Shown here: positions 21,664 through 34,109 of the stretch, in pieces
How positions within the stretch are numbered: position 1 is the first letter of the stretch
Layout: each line of letters opens with the position of its first letter
From: Sisyra terminalis
Lineage: Eukaryota; Arthropoda; Insecta; Neuroptera; Sisyridae
Assembly (NCBI GenBank): GCA_958496175.1
Contig: OY292278.1
Location: 13,082,001-13,146,000, forward strand
Direction: 5' to 3'
DNA length: 64,000 nt
Translations under genes and position numbers: made by a program
The notes under the pieces: model-generated
Databases searched by the model: none
Told to the model about the DNA's origin: nothing
The model's input: only the letters and a program-made list of their open reading frames with translations

Positions 21664-23187
21664 GGGGCATTCCATGAGAAATAGGAAAATGACTTTGAAT
21701 TAATAATTCCTCTTATTATTTTAAATTTAGCTCTTACTTATAATAAAAACTATAAATTTTACTAATATCAAAAGAATTTTTTCAAAAACGATAAATAATC
21801 GATTTTTTGGTTTGGCTAACTTTCGAGTACAAGTTAGTACATGTATCCATGGCAAATGTTCCTGTTAGCGACATTGGTTTTAAGACCAATAACATTATAA
21901 ACAAAAGGACTACGATTTGTTGAATCGAAAAGATACGTTAGTTTTTGTAAATTTCGTGTTTGAATATAAGATAATTACATGTCCCACCAGTCACACAAAA
22001 AGATACAAAAGTTGTTTTTTCAACCTCAAACCGTCCTAATTCATTTTTTTTCGTGATAAAAGTAAAAATAAACATGTATTAAATTATTTAAACTTCTTAT
22101 GATTGTTAAAAAGTCTAAATTATAGTCTCTAGGTTCTTTTAGAATATGTACCACCAGACACATGTGACTGGTGGGACTATAGCTTGTAGCCAATACATGA
22201 TAGATTTTTTTTTGAATTGGATAGAATTGGATACATGATACAATTGGAGTTTTTTTTGCTTCTGGTCATGGTAAAGAAGCAGTTGATGGTATCGGAGCAA
22301 TAGCAAAATGAACTCTTTGTTCTGCTATTATGACAAGAAAAGCAGTAATTAAAAATAGTAAAGACTGCCACAACTATTTAGTGTTAAAAGGTATCAATGG
22401 GTTCCATTTTTTCTTTGTTGGAGCTGATAATATTAAAAAAATCATTCACTTCTTAACAAACAGTGGCAAAACATTAAAAAAATTCCATGCATTAGAAAAC
22501 ACCATTATTTTAAAGCTGATGACAATAAAAGCATTAGTTATTATTTGACGGCAACATCATCAGACTCCAATAATGTAAGACACTGAACTTTATTCTTCAT
22601 GGATAATGATTGAATAAAATTAATTTAATGTTTATCCGGAACTTATAGAAAAAATTTAAGTCTAAACGATACTCTTGTGTTACCGAAAATATATAAATGT
22701 ATAGAAAAAAATAAAATTCCACCTTAAATCAAAAACCTCCACCAATACGTTGTCCAATTAACAATACAAAAATAGAAAAAATATAAAAGTGTCATTAACG
22801 AAAAATTTTGTTTACACATTTTGTACTTGTCCCACCAGTCACAATATTTTTTTTTAATTTCTTCTATGTAAGTAATTAGTCTAATACTTGATGAAAATGA
22901 AATAATGTGAGATACATATAGTAGAAGGAAGAAAATTTCTATTGAAAATTTAGTAGTCGAACTGAAATTTGTCTTTAAGTGCACCATAGTAAGAGAGAAG
23001 GATTTTTTGGTGTCCCACTAGTCACACTAATTCAAGTGACAATTACAAGAAACTAAGAAAAAAAAAGATTTTTTTTATTAAGTGATGTTGTTAATTGATT
23101 ATTTTTCTATAAAAATTCATCTAATTATAGCTCATAAGTAGTCAAAATTTAAAGTCAAATGTCCCACCAGTCACCATGGAATGCCCC
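21664..23187 (+). mobile_element. DNA transposon with GGGGCATTCCATG terminal repeats
   Basis: GGGGCATTCCATG at 21664-21676 is exactly inverted at 23175-23187. The element is bordered by TA/ATA on both sides. Inside, GTCCCACCAGTCAC or close variants occurs five times on the plus strand (21981, 22148 degenerate, 22829, 23012, 23161) and once on the minus (22164-22177). Arrays of short subterminal repeats are typical transposase-binding sites. A plus-strand coding remnant lies at 22246-22548. I cannot place it confidently in a superfamily. The length of about 1.5 kb and the broken ORF mean it is non-autonomous now. Confidence 0.75.
22246..22548 (+). pseudogene. transposon-encoded protein fragment with a GHGK..DGIG motif
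   Basis: The frame reads GVFFASGHGKEAVDGIGAIA, then K and a TGA, and after the stop continues CSAIMTRKAVIKNSKDCHNY and further to a TGA at 22546-22548. The motif F.(S/T).HGK...DGIG followed by (V/I)KR is one I associate with proteins of metazoan DNA transposons. Here the following KR is replaced by a stop. The upstream part of the protein is missing and no DDE residues are visible. It lies centrally between matched terminal repeats, supporting its origin as the element's own protein. Superfamily not assigned. Confidence 0.5.
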
Positions 23188-26100
23188 ATAGAAAAATAAT
23201 ACCTTCGGATATACTAATATTAATTATATTATTTTTATCGATAATCTGTACAAATTTTACTTATATTATTCAGGGAATTTTATCACTGATAAGTTATTTG
23301 ATATAATAATGTGTTAAAAAATATTTTCTCTTCCTTAACTCATTTGAAATTAGATACCAGATTCCTAGTTGTACTTAAATTAATTAACATCATAAACTTT
23401 AGGTAATAAGTAAGTGCTGTAAACAAGAATTATTGAGGGCATTAAATGATAGTGTATCAGTCTTCCAGTTTAAAGCAAAATGTTATCATTAGAAGCGTAC
23501 TAAAATTGTTTTATGAGTTTATTTCGCAATGGTTTTGGGTGATACGTTTTGATTTATCTATGCAAAAGCATTTAAGCATCGTTATTCATAAAATTGAGTT
23601 CCGTGCCTAATGGTTTTGCTGGATTTGTCCTTGTTTCAACATTCAGATTTCGGTGTTCCGATAAATATTGTTATTATATTTAATTGTTCCGTTTTCTGTT
23701 TTATTAAAATATAACATTAAATCAATTGTTTGGTCATATATTATTGGATATTCTACGGAACAAAAATGAAATATGATTTTATCTATTTGCGGAAACAATT
23801 TAAATAAATTGACAACGTTTTAAATTTTTTGTCCGATTTCAACAACTAACGTTATAATTTTCTAGATTTAATTTAAAAACTTCATGATTTTCACTTCGTT
23901 TATTCTAAATTTGTTTATATCTATCGAGTTTTAAGCGTAGAAAAAAAAAACTAGCCATTTTTTATTAAAAGAAAATATATTTTTAATTCTGCAAAAGGTT
24001 TTTGGTTACTTTATTTTTATAGATTCCTTACATAATTTCCATAGGAATGATAAAGATAAACCTTAAATATTTTTGTATTTTTTATTATATTTTGTTAATA
24101 TTTACGGTGAGTTTTAATATTTTTTAATATTTTTTTATTTATCACTTTCATCCTTCAAATTTAATCCCTAACAATGCATACAGTTTCACTAAACAACATG
24201 TAAATGGTTTCCTTGATGCTTTTTGAAGATAAAATCTACAAAAACATTTATTGGTTAAATTTTATCGATATATAATAGCATTTGATTCAAAACAAAGTAT
24301 ATTATCATTCATTAACTTATTTTTAGCCTTAAAACATCGTTAAAGATTTCTTGAATTCAAACTTTTAATTTTGAAGTTTCAATAGTTATAAACAGTTCAA
24401 ACTAAATCAATTTGAATTCAATCATACTTGAAATTGACCTATATCTTAAGGGTAAATTTAAACTTATGCATATAAAATGTCTGATCACTGATTTGAAATA
24501 GCTTTTAATTTTCCAAAAGTTTTTCTTTGAATTACTTTTAAACTTTTTTGTAGTTTGAAACTTTCACACAAAAACAGATTGTTAAATAAAGCATAAATTT
24601 TTCAAAAGTCATAAGTCGTAATTCAGCAAATTTTTCTGTTGGAAGGGAAAACGTATTGTAGAAATTCCTTTTTCTTAGTTAAAAGATAGAATTCTTTGTT
24701 TATTTGCTTTAATTTTATGGACGATTGCATCAATTTTCCATGGAGTTGTATAAATTATTCTGTCATCAACAAACATGTATTTCCTTAATACAATTAAACT
24801 ATTTATTAGTTAAGTATTTATTAACTTAATATGAATTAAGTGTTTAAGAAATTTTTCGCATTGATTAGCCTAAGAATACTTGAATTTATGTTTTGTAAAT
24901 ATTATCTTAAATACATTGATTTAATGATAGTATACTATTTTATTTTATATATATATATGCTGATGGGTATGCCCACTGAAGTATGTGTTTTTGACATTTT
25001 GTGCTTCCTATATATCTGCTCCAAGTCAAATCTCAAACTCCAAATTATTGGTGCATAATACTATCATCCAGTACTATAATGGGGTGATATTTCACATTTT
25101 TATCTGGTCCCACACCAGAGATATTGAGCTCAGAAAATTGCAAATTTTGAGAATTTCCAAATTTTGTTATTTTTTTCTTAAAGAAGCTTAAAGTCTCAAA
25201 CTTCAAATTTTGTTTTTGAATACAACTAGTATCTAATTGTTTGTAAAAAAAGTTTAAACCTGTAGACTCTTTCCTTTCCTCCACAATCTTTCCATGAAAA
25301 TGGGAGTTTTTACAAAGGAGAGCTAAGAATTTAGGGCTGAAATTTCAGCCCTTAGTATTATAATTAGGTGAAAACGTCTTATTACAACCTTATAGCTTAT
25401 GTTTTTGCGGATACACTACTTTAAGTTTCATGTTGATTGGACAAATAGGGTCTGAGAAAATCAAGTTTCCGCAAACCCTTAAAAGTGCGAAAATGTCTGC
25501 GCCTAGTAAAACAAATATGGGCGCCACACGAAAACTAAAAACAATAAAATTAAAATAATGATGATTTTGAACTACCAACATGTTAGGGTGACTGCAAAAA
25601 AAAATCAGATTTAAAAAAAATTATCAAGCGACCAGTGCTGGACCGACTGAATTGGACTGACCCCACTATTGTTTCAATACCTAGATTGCGGTTTATTATG
25701 TTATATTCGATATTATGTTCTACTCCAATGAGTGATCTAAGGATTTAGGTCTGTTGTCCCTAAATTAGGTGAACATTAGATTTTATAATGACTATTATGT
25801 TACATCTAGATAGTGATATTTGTTTTCCAAATATAATTTTATCAGAGGATAGAAAAAAAATGCATTTTTTTACCAAAAATTAATTATATGTTAAAAATAA
25901 ATTCCTCAGATTAATTTTATTAATTATTTTTATCGATGAATAAACTATCTTAAGGATATGACCCTTAATGTACTTATCGATCCAACAGAAGTACAACAGT
26001 ACCCAAATTATTCATTGTTTGCAATGGCAAATTTACTTCATTTTGTTTCTCTTATAATAATTAGATCAGTAGTTTTTAAATTTCAATTTATTCGTATTCG

Positions 26101-27877
26101 TTAAAAGCATTATTAAATGCATCAAAATATTATTATATACAATTTTCATTGTATACAATTTTCTACTTTTTACCGTTGTACGAATGTTTTCTGATAATTG
26201 AGGAAAAAAATTTCATTCCATAAACTGTTAACCCTTCGGTTTAAAAATGAAATTTTCGACAAAAAAATACAGGTTTCTCTATAAATTAAATCACTAATAT
26301 CAGCTGACCATGAATGCAGATACGATTTTATTCAAAATAAATAGATTTCGACAGTACAAACGCAGGTGCTACTTTCCATTCATATTAACTTCAATTAAAA
26401 ACAAATTAGATTGGAAATAGAAATTAACGAGACACCAATTTTTGCAACACAAAATTATATCTCCGTATCCAAATTTTAGTCAAATTAATGCTCAAATTTG
26501 GACTACGAAACACAAAAAATTTAATGCGACAAATGTTAAGTTTCTTTATGAGGAAACCGCATCAATTATACGCAACAGTTAAATTACTTTAGTGGAAAAT
26601 TAAACAATGCATACCTTGCATATTGCAAAAGTATATCATCAGCTAATTTTGTCAACGACGATAATTGCTTTAGTGTTGCACTAATTGTATGCAACAGGGG
26701 TGCTATTAAAATAACATCGTTTAATTTATTAACTTAACTCATTATTGAGGTGAACATTACTTTGTTGTTTTCTTTATAAATATTCAAATATTGACTTACA
26801 AGATACGAGAGTGAATAATGTGGTCATTAAATTTTATGTTTTGACACATTTTCTGTGAATTTTTAAATTTGGAAAATATGTTCTTCAACATTGAAAAAAT
26901 CCTTAAATTTGATTATCTTTTTCTTTACTTTGAATTAATTTTAAAAAGATTTTTGTACGTGATTCAAGAAATAAAAAAGTTGAGATTTCTTTTGGAATAG
27001 TTGTAGTTTTATTTTTATGAATTCCATTGTTATGCTAAAATATTTTTTGTGTTAACAAAATTTCTTTTGAAAATAATAAATCAAGTTAATAGATATCTGA
27101 ATTCAATTGGAAAACAAAATTTGTTTTTTTATTGGATTAAAAATAAAAACTTTTTGCATTGATCTTAAAAAAAAAAAGTACGTTTGCAAAATATAACGTT
27201 GATCCATTGTTCAGATTTTATAACACTTTAGTGCTAAAACTTCTGTAAAGTATGAATCAAAATTACTTAAAAAAATATTTTAAAAGGTAAAATAAACAAT
27301 TACTTTCTGGAAATTTTTAAAATTGTTTTTAATAAAGAATTTTTCAGTGATTTTTGACAAAAGCATTCCTTTGCTATTCTTTAACAAAAATTTAACATTA
27401 ATGCATAGCTTAACTCACTTTTACATACCCTTATATGAATGAATTCTTATACAATGGCATTTAAATTACGTCGGCAAATATAAGTCATTCGATGCTAAGT
27501 TTATTGTTAAGATCCATTTTCGAGCAAATTTTCATAGCCAAATGAAAGCTAAAATGTTGATGTTTTCTTAAGAATTTGAAAAGCTTACAAACAAAATATA
27601 ATTTTTTTCATCCAAAGATATGGTGGTTCGAATTTTAAAACGTAATTCGTAACTTTGAAAATTTAAGCCAATTAAGTTACCTTTTTATAATTTTCAAAGT
27701 CGATTCTAATTTTCATAAAATTAACTTATAAAAACTGTTCAACATCAGAAAAATTGCCTCTTTATCAAAGCTCTTTGAAACAATTACCATCTATGTTTAG
27801 CATCTTTAACTTAACAGTTAATTGACTCTTTTAAGGGAGCAAAGTAAGTACCAGGAGGCTTTTGTGTGGTAAGCTGA
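23188..27877. other. AT-rich, probably intronic; one repeat-like patch
   Basis: Mostly featureless. From about 24950 to 25760 the composition changes: ttagggctgaaatttcagcc is a palindrome-like core near 25331, and phrases such as gatattgagctcagaaaatt and gaaaatcaagtttccgcaaa read like degenerate interspersed-repeat untranslated sequence. No ends or coding could be defined, so I do not name it. Overlapping short open frames on both strands in that patch look accidental. Confidence 0.35.
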
Positions 27878-28078
27878 TTGATTTATTCGATATACATCAG
27901 AAAATGTAGTACATTAATAAGACCGTATAAATTTGAAGACAAGAAAGCACGTCGATATAACAAACGAGTTATACGTTTTTATGGTGAATATGAATACATT
28001 TATGACCCTCGAAATGAACAAGTTTCTTTTTGCTATATTTGTTTAACAGAAGAAAAATTCCCATATTGTTATACTTAA
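27878..28078 (+). pseudogene. MADF-domain-like fragment
   Basis: The 66-codon frame contains YNKRVIRFYGEYEYIYDPRN, resembling the start of a MADF (Myb/SANT-like) DNA-binding domain: a helix with L/I..Y, then 'LWDP' followed by charged residues. Only this first third is recognisable, after which the sequence (FCYICLTEEKFPYCYT) does not match and the frame stops. MADF domains are abundant in arthropods, in transcription factors and domesticated transposon proteins. I read this as a decayed fragment, with a chance match as the alternative. Confidence 0.3.
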
Positions 28079-28928
28079 GACGCTTTGTTTTTAATAGATA
28101 CGAGAATATTTTTTTGATAAATCTTAGAGAAGAAACTATTATCAATCATTGGATATAAGATATTCATTGCCGTATCATTATGTCATGAAAACAACTAAAA
28201 AAAGGATCAAATTTAATTTATGAGCAAAAAATGAGATAAACCTCCTTGATAAATAGCGTTTTTGATATTAATAAGATATTCCAAAAAACATTCTTTAACG
28301 TTGATTTTTGTGCTGTAACTATTGATTCATTCGATACACTACATTTGTATTTAATTTTATGTGAAAGATAAAATAAAATATTTTTGGGAATGAGGAACCA
28401 AAATGAAGATCAAACTGTTGAAGAAATTTATTTTCTAAAGATATTGGAAATTTCTAGATACTGCATGATTTTGTGCATATTTTCTAACAAACAATTCATT
28501 TAATCAATACAAATAAAAATAAAAGGTACTAATAAACACTATGTGAAATGATAAAATAGTATAACTTGTTGAAATTTAAGATAAACTGTAAACTATGTTT
28601 TTATTTCAATACTTAAGGTCCAAATTTTAATCTTTCGATATGGTTTAGACATCCGAAATGTTCAACAAATGTAAAGTCAATTCAGTAGCTACAAGTAAGG
28701 AGGATAAGAAAGGTAAAGGTGAAGGATAAAATGTTAAAAAAGATAAGATTTTGGTCTGGAGAGCAGTCAAAGAAATAAAATAACTGTGCTTTAAAAAAAA
28801 ATCATTTACCAAAAACAATACCTGAGTTTTTGATGAAAAATGTTATGATTTAACTATCCTGGTATTTTGAAGACTATTGGCTCCCTTACAATGTTTTCAA
28901 TGTATTTAACAATTCCTTGTAAACTCCG

Positions 28929-28943
28929 TATATATATATATAT
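28929..28943. repeat. (TA)n microsatellite
   Basis: An uninterrupted alternating TA run of about 15 bases. Confidence 0.9.
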
Positions 28944-29410
28944 GCTAAGGACTTGTGAAAAATATCAAAAACTTTTATAAAGATAAGTTATAGGAAAAAA
29001 AGTACTCTACAAAAAATGTCCTATAAAATTTTCTCATAAAATTGATGGTTGCGTCAAAATACTGAAAAAATATTAAAATTTATCTTTAGTTCAACTTTGA
29101 CCTCGAATAACTTTTGAAGGATTAAATATATCAAAAACTTGTACTCGATCTTTTTTGTAGATCGTTTAATATTCTACAAGAATATACCTTAGTCATTCCG
29201 AAATATTGTCACCAACGTGAGCTATTAGATTCCAAAGTGCTAGAGAATATTGTTCCCATGTTATTTAAATGGAAAATCGAAAATTGCGATGCGCCACCTC
29301 TTAATATTAATATTAAGAGCATAAACTTTCACAGGACTTTTTTTTTGTCATTCCCAACAATATTTTCGATATAATTAAAAAAAAAATTATCATTTTTTTT
29401 GAATCAGTCT

Positions 29411-29433
29411 AATATATATATATATAATATATA
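29411..29433. repeat. (TA)n microsatellite, imperfect
   Basis: An alternating TA run with one AA interruption, about 23 bases. Confidence 0.85.
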
Positions 29434-32400
29434 GATCTATCTTGAATGGTAGCTGCTACTTTTGCCCCTACCTGATTATGTACTCTAATATGAGCTGGGA
29501 AGTTTGAAAAATTTTGAATATTTTTTAAGTACGATCAAAAAAAAAGTTTATGCCTGGAAATATAGTATTAAACTTTATTTTCTGGTATTTTTGTACCTCT
29601 TATTTTTTTTTCCAAAAAAAATACGTTTTATATTACTTTTAAATACAGTACTTTGATAAAAAATCGATCAAATGAATAAAAACAATGAAACACAATACTT
29701 CACTAAACACCCTTCTCAAAGTCCGATAAAACCCTTCTTTCTCCTCAGTTAACGATGAATGAAAACAAACCTTAAAAGACCTCCAACAAGGTAGCACTAT
29801 TTTTTTTGAATTTGGAAAAAATAACTATGAAATATTTTGGTGTTTTTTTTTGTGGTTCAAGATATCAGGAAACATTATTGTCACTTGCATATTTTAGGAA
29901 AATCCTATGTCGTGCCTACTTACGTTTAGAGCTTTTCTATAAATAATAAAATTTCATATTTTTGTATTTTTTTACAAGTGGATGTCAAATAGTCAAAAAA
30001 TTTAAGTATTTTTCAATTCAAGTTGTACAACTTCTTCAATGGCCTAAAATAAAATGAATATATTAATAGTTGAGCTTTTAAAAAAATTGAATAACACGCA
30101 TTACTTACGAGCCATTAATAGTTAAAATTAGTAGCTCCACATGGTATTTGTACTTAAAAATATGACTTTTAATAGTATTCAACAATACTGTAGTTGTTTT
30201 TTTGATTCCTTTTTTCTCTATGACTGGAATTGATTTAGAAAGTAATAAAAGTTCCTGGCTTTGTTTTACTCTATTTGACGGGGACATTACCTATCTCGGC
30301 AATTTTTTAATTTTTCTGTTATTTAATTTTAATAATTTACGATACAATTTCGTAATAAATTTTTAAGATTTTTATCTCTTTTTTTTAATTTAAACACAAT
30401 AGTTTTACTCAAAAAATATAATGCTTTGGAAAATACGGGTGAATAAATATTTTTTTTTGCACAAAGACTATGCAAATGCTAATTCAGAAAAGTGCAAATA
30501 TTCTCGTTGCTCTTTCCAACGTATGTTACATACCTAAAACAGCTCATGCAGAATGTTGAGTTGTTTTAACCGGAGTGGAGTATTTACTCTTTTTTTTGCG
30601 AGGAAACGAGAAACTCTTATTTCATTAGCTTTAAAATGGTGAGAATAAAAAACGTTTTGAGGAAATATAAAATGAAAATAAAAACATTATCACGCAATTG
30701 AAGAGAAACGAGCAAAAAGATTTTGACGTCATTTGTTTAATGGTCTTGACATGTGTATGTGATATATCTACGTATGTAATAAAAATATTAAAAAATATTT
30801 TCCTCAAAATACACTAAGCAAGAATGAGCTTCATCCACGCAAACATCTAGCGAAAATAATGTGCTTTTGCATTTGTCGAACTTTTATATATTGTCGGTAT
30901 TGCCAACCAGGTTTTATTTTCATCTTACGTTTGAACGATTTCCTTTACGTCGGTTACGTGATTTGAAAATTCCATTCCATTCTCAATGTTGCTATTTGTT
31001 ACAGTTGCATATTATCATAAAATGTGAAATATTTCTTTTCTCAACATTGGTTCGCAGAGGTAACTAGAGCTTTCACCTGCATATCCACATAAAAAAAAAC
31101 ATTGATAGTTGTATGCATTTTTATAGTTTTTGCTATGAAAAGGTCAAAAAAATGGTTTTAAACAATTATTTTTTATTTTTAAAACCTGGAATGTAAGATT
31201 TTAAAACTAAACATTTAGTAAAAGAAAACACTACTAACCAATTCATAAAACCACATTTAATGTAAAGGGTTAAAAATTTCATACATTTTTAGCCCAAAAG
31301 TTTCGCCAAGAAATTAAACTGTCATTGCAATTAAAAAAATTTATTGTAGAAACGAATTTTTGTGTCATTTTTTGACAGTATACTTATCATACTTATACAG
31401 CTAACTAACTTGTATTGTGAAAAATAAATAGTTTACCTTTAAAACTTTCAGTATTATTTTGAAGTCAATAATTATCCTTACACAGCCAATGTTATCTTTG
31501 TAATTATAGCGACAAAAGTTTATCGAAGTAAGAAGACTCTAAATTAAGATAATGCATCCTATTTACCTATAAAACAGGATAATTTAGAATAATAAATAAG
31601 GTTTAAAAGTCAATCTTCTTCTTTTTTGGAATTTTATCATTAAAAATTTGCCGTTTTTGCCTTCCAAAATTCCTGTATTTTCCGAACCCCTACTCTTAAA
31701 TCTTTACTTGCTAGTTCGATGTAGGCTTTCCATCTTAGACTTATTTCATATTATTCGTCTCTTTCTTTCGGGATTTCTCACTTTAAGAGTCCTTTTGATC
31801 ATCAGTAATCTGGGATTCATTGGATATGACATACCATAAGTCCTTAATTGTGAAAATAAAAATAATATTTGGTAAATATTTTGTAAACAGTAAGCTGCAA
31901 AATTTTAAAAAAGAAAAGATCCCTAAATACATTTCAAAATTTTGCAGAATATTTTTACGGAAATTCTTGAATATATGTAATTTTCACCGAAGCCTAGATT
32001 AGAGTTATAAAATAAGAAATAAAAATATATATTTTTGGTGATAACAGTACATTCTCCTGAAAACCAAGTAAAGGTGTACAGCTATAAAAAAATGTCAAAA
32101 TAATTTTTTGCTAGTTGCATCATTATATAAAATCAAAGTTTCAGCTTATCCTTTTTAAGCTGCAATATTGACCTATTGATTTTTATTACCAAAATAAAAA
32201 AAAAGACGTTTGCAATGCTAGGCAAGTCAACCAGAATTAGTTATGCCTATTATTCAAATAAACTTAATTAAAAGTGAACCAAAACGTAATTCAGGACAAA
32301 TGAGTTGAATTGAGAATAGACGAAATTAACATTTAAATAGTGTGATATTCAGTAAGTTCTAAGTTAAGGGAAATACAAGTGAAATTAAGCACAACAAAGC

Positions 32401-33977
32401 CATTCTAAATTGCGCCACTTATATCATGTATCCATTCAACCAAATAGTATTCATATTTCGAGAAATAGTCCTATTTTCAAAGTGTGATTTAGGAAATAAC
32501 TTAGATTCCTTGTTGAATTATACTGACTGGTTTTTGAGATCAAACGATAAAGGAACATATTAGGACTTCTATTGACTAGGTGTCAGATGAAAATTGTTTA
32601 CTTTCTTGTGGAAAAGAAAAGAATTAATTGTGTTAAGAGATTATTCAAAAAAAGGAATCAATCTTAACTTTTCAATTGACAATTATCAACATATTTCGTA
32701 ACACAACTTTGGAGATAATTTATATTTCACATTTTTGGTTTGTTAGTCGACTTTCCTAAACATATAAACAAATTTTGTAAAAACAATAGAAAAGATTTTT
32801 GGTCAATTGTAGTAGTTATTTGCTTAGCAAAGAAATTTCTTTATTTGATGAAGTCTGTAAATGAAAAATGTTACTTCCTTTGTAAAATAAAAATGTTGAG
32901 GATTGTTTAGAATTGATTAGAATTATATAAAAGCTTCAAAAATTATATAATGCTGAATAGTTAATGAATATCTGAATCTTAATAAAGTATTACGTTTTGA
33001 TTGATATTTTTCTAGCAGAATAGTTTAAAACAATTTTTTTTTCTTCTTCCAAATGCTTTGAATTGCCTCATAAAAATACTCAAATACTCATGGTAACATG
33101 TATTTGTTTCTCTGCTTTAGAAGAAAAAGTATCCCACTATTTGATTCCTCCACAACTTTAAAAATTACTCAAAATTATGATGAATTTAAACAATACTTTT
33201 AAAAGAATATTTTGACAAAATATTCCTAACATTATCCTTTAATTTCACGTCTCAAAAACTTCTAGGTATTTCTATGTTGATATCTTTAGTGTCCAGGATT
33301 CATATACTGATTATTCACATAATAAGGCTGACCAAATGGAATTTTGGGAAATCTTAATAAAAATAAATAATTGTATTTCTTAGCAATAAAGAACTTTATT
33401 TATTTTTGTGACTTAGGATATTTTTCTTCCTTAATTCGGGGTAGAATTTTGTATCTTTTTATCTAGATCAACGTTTTATTGTTTTAAATACTTTAAAAAG
33501 TTTATCTTTCGGATGATTACTACTTACACTCTTAAGAACCTCGGTTTATAAGCATTGGTTTTGTCAATTAATGATCATTACCTTGCCCAAAGTTTGTCTA
33601 ATAAATCAATCTCCCTCTAAATATTTTCACCTTACTTCTTCTAACAAATTTTGATCTCTAAATTTACAAATCTTAACCTTTATTTTTGAATATTATTGGC
33701 ACATTTTAACAAATTACATATTTGAATTAAAAACTTTTAATTTTTTAATTTTATTTTTATAGTTATTAAAAAGTGTTAACAACATAATGGCTCCGAAACA
33801 AGAGTTTATAATGAAATTGATTTGAAATAAATGGCAATTGTATAGGTTTTTTTATTATGTCATAAAAAATCAACCACTTTACTGATAAAATACTTTAAAT
33901 GCAAAAAAACGGTGGTTACAAATATGTAATTTATAATCTTAACTACTAAGAACTTTGGAATTAAAATTAATAAACAT

Positions 33978-34000
33978 TTTCTTCTTATTTTCAGGTAAGC
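33978..34000 (+). promoter_or_regulatory. candidate recursive splice site (acceptor fused to donor)
   Basis: A pyrimidine-rich run, cattttcttcttattttcag, is joined without a gap to gtaagc. This is the (Y)nNCAG|GTAAG arrangement of recursive splice sites (ratchet points), known from long fly introns: the upstream exon is spliced to the AG and the regenerated donor is used at once for the next step. Among the AG|GT junctions I checked in this window, it has by far the best tract together with a near-consensus donor. The exon at 17094 ends in CG, so joining would give CG|gtaagc. Confidence 0.4.
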
Positions 34001-34109
34001 AAAAGACACAATTTTAAATGCGAAAATTCAGACGATTTGGAAAGCGCCAACTCAAATAACAGTGGGTACAAAATTATCATTAAAATATTGTTAATGAGCA
34101 GATATATAA
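33995..34109 (+). CDS. candidate internal exon (or recursive exon)
   Basis: If the acceptor at 33994 is used normally, phase 0 is open for 38 codons, beginning VSKRHNFKCENSDDLESANS then NNSG, up to a strong donor, ATAA|gtaagt, at 34110. A weaker donor, GG|gtacaa, at 34066 would end the exon after NNSG. Only phase 0 is open; the other two frames stop within the first few codons. The hydrophilic S/N/D/E-rich composition looks like disordered protein rather than random AT-rich DNA. Because it starts with GTAAG it could be a recursive-splicing exon that is normally skipped. The host gene is unknown. Confidence 0.35.

Larger units (their letters stand above)
28079..33977. other. AT-rich, probably intronic, with AT microsatellites
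   Basis: No gene was recognised. From 28880 to 29450 the sequence resembles degenerate repeat (ttgacctcgaataacttttg, taatattaatattaagagc) bounded by two TA microsatellites. A perfect TGACGTCA lies at 30724-30731 in a slightly less AT-rich patch (30480-31070). Confidence 0.4.
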
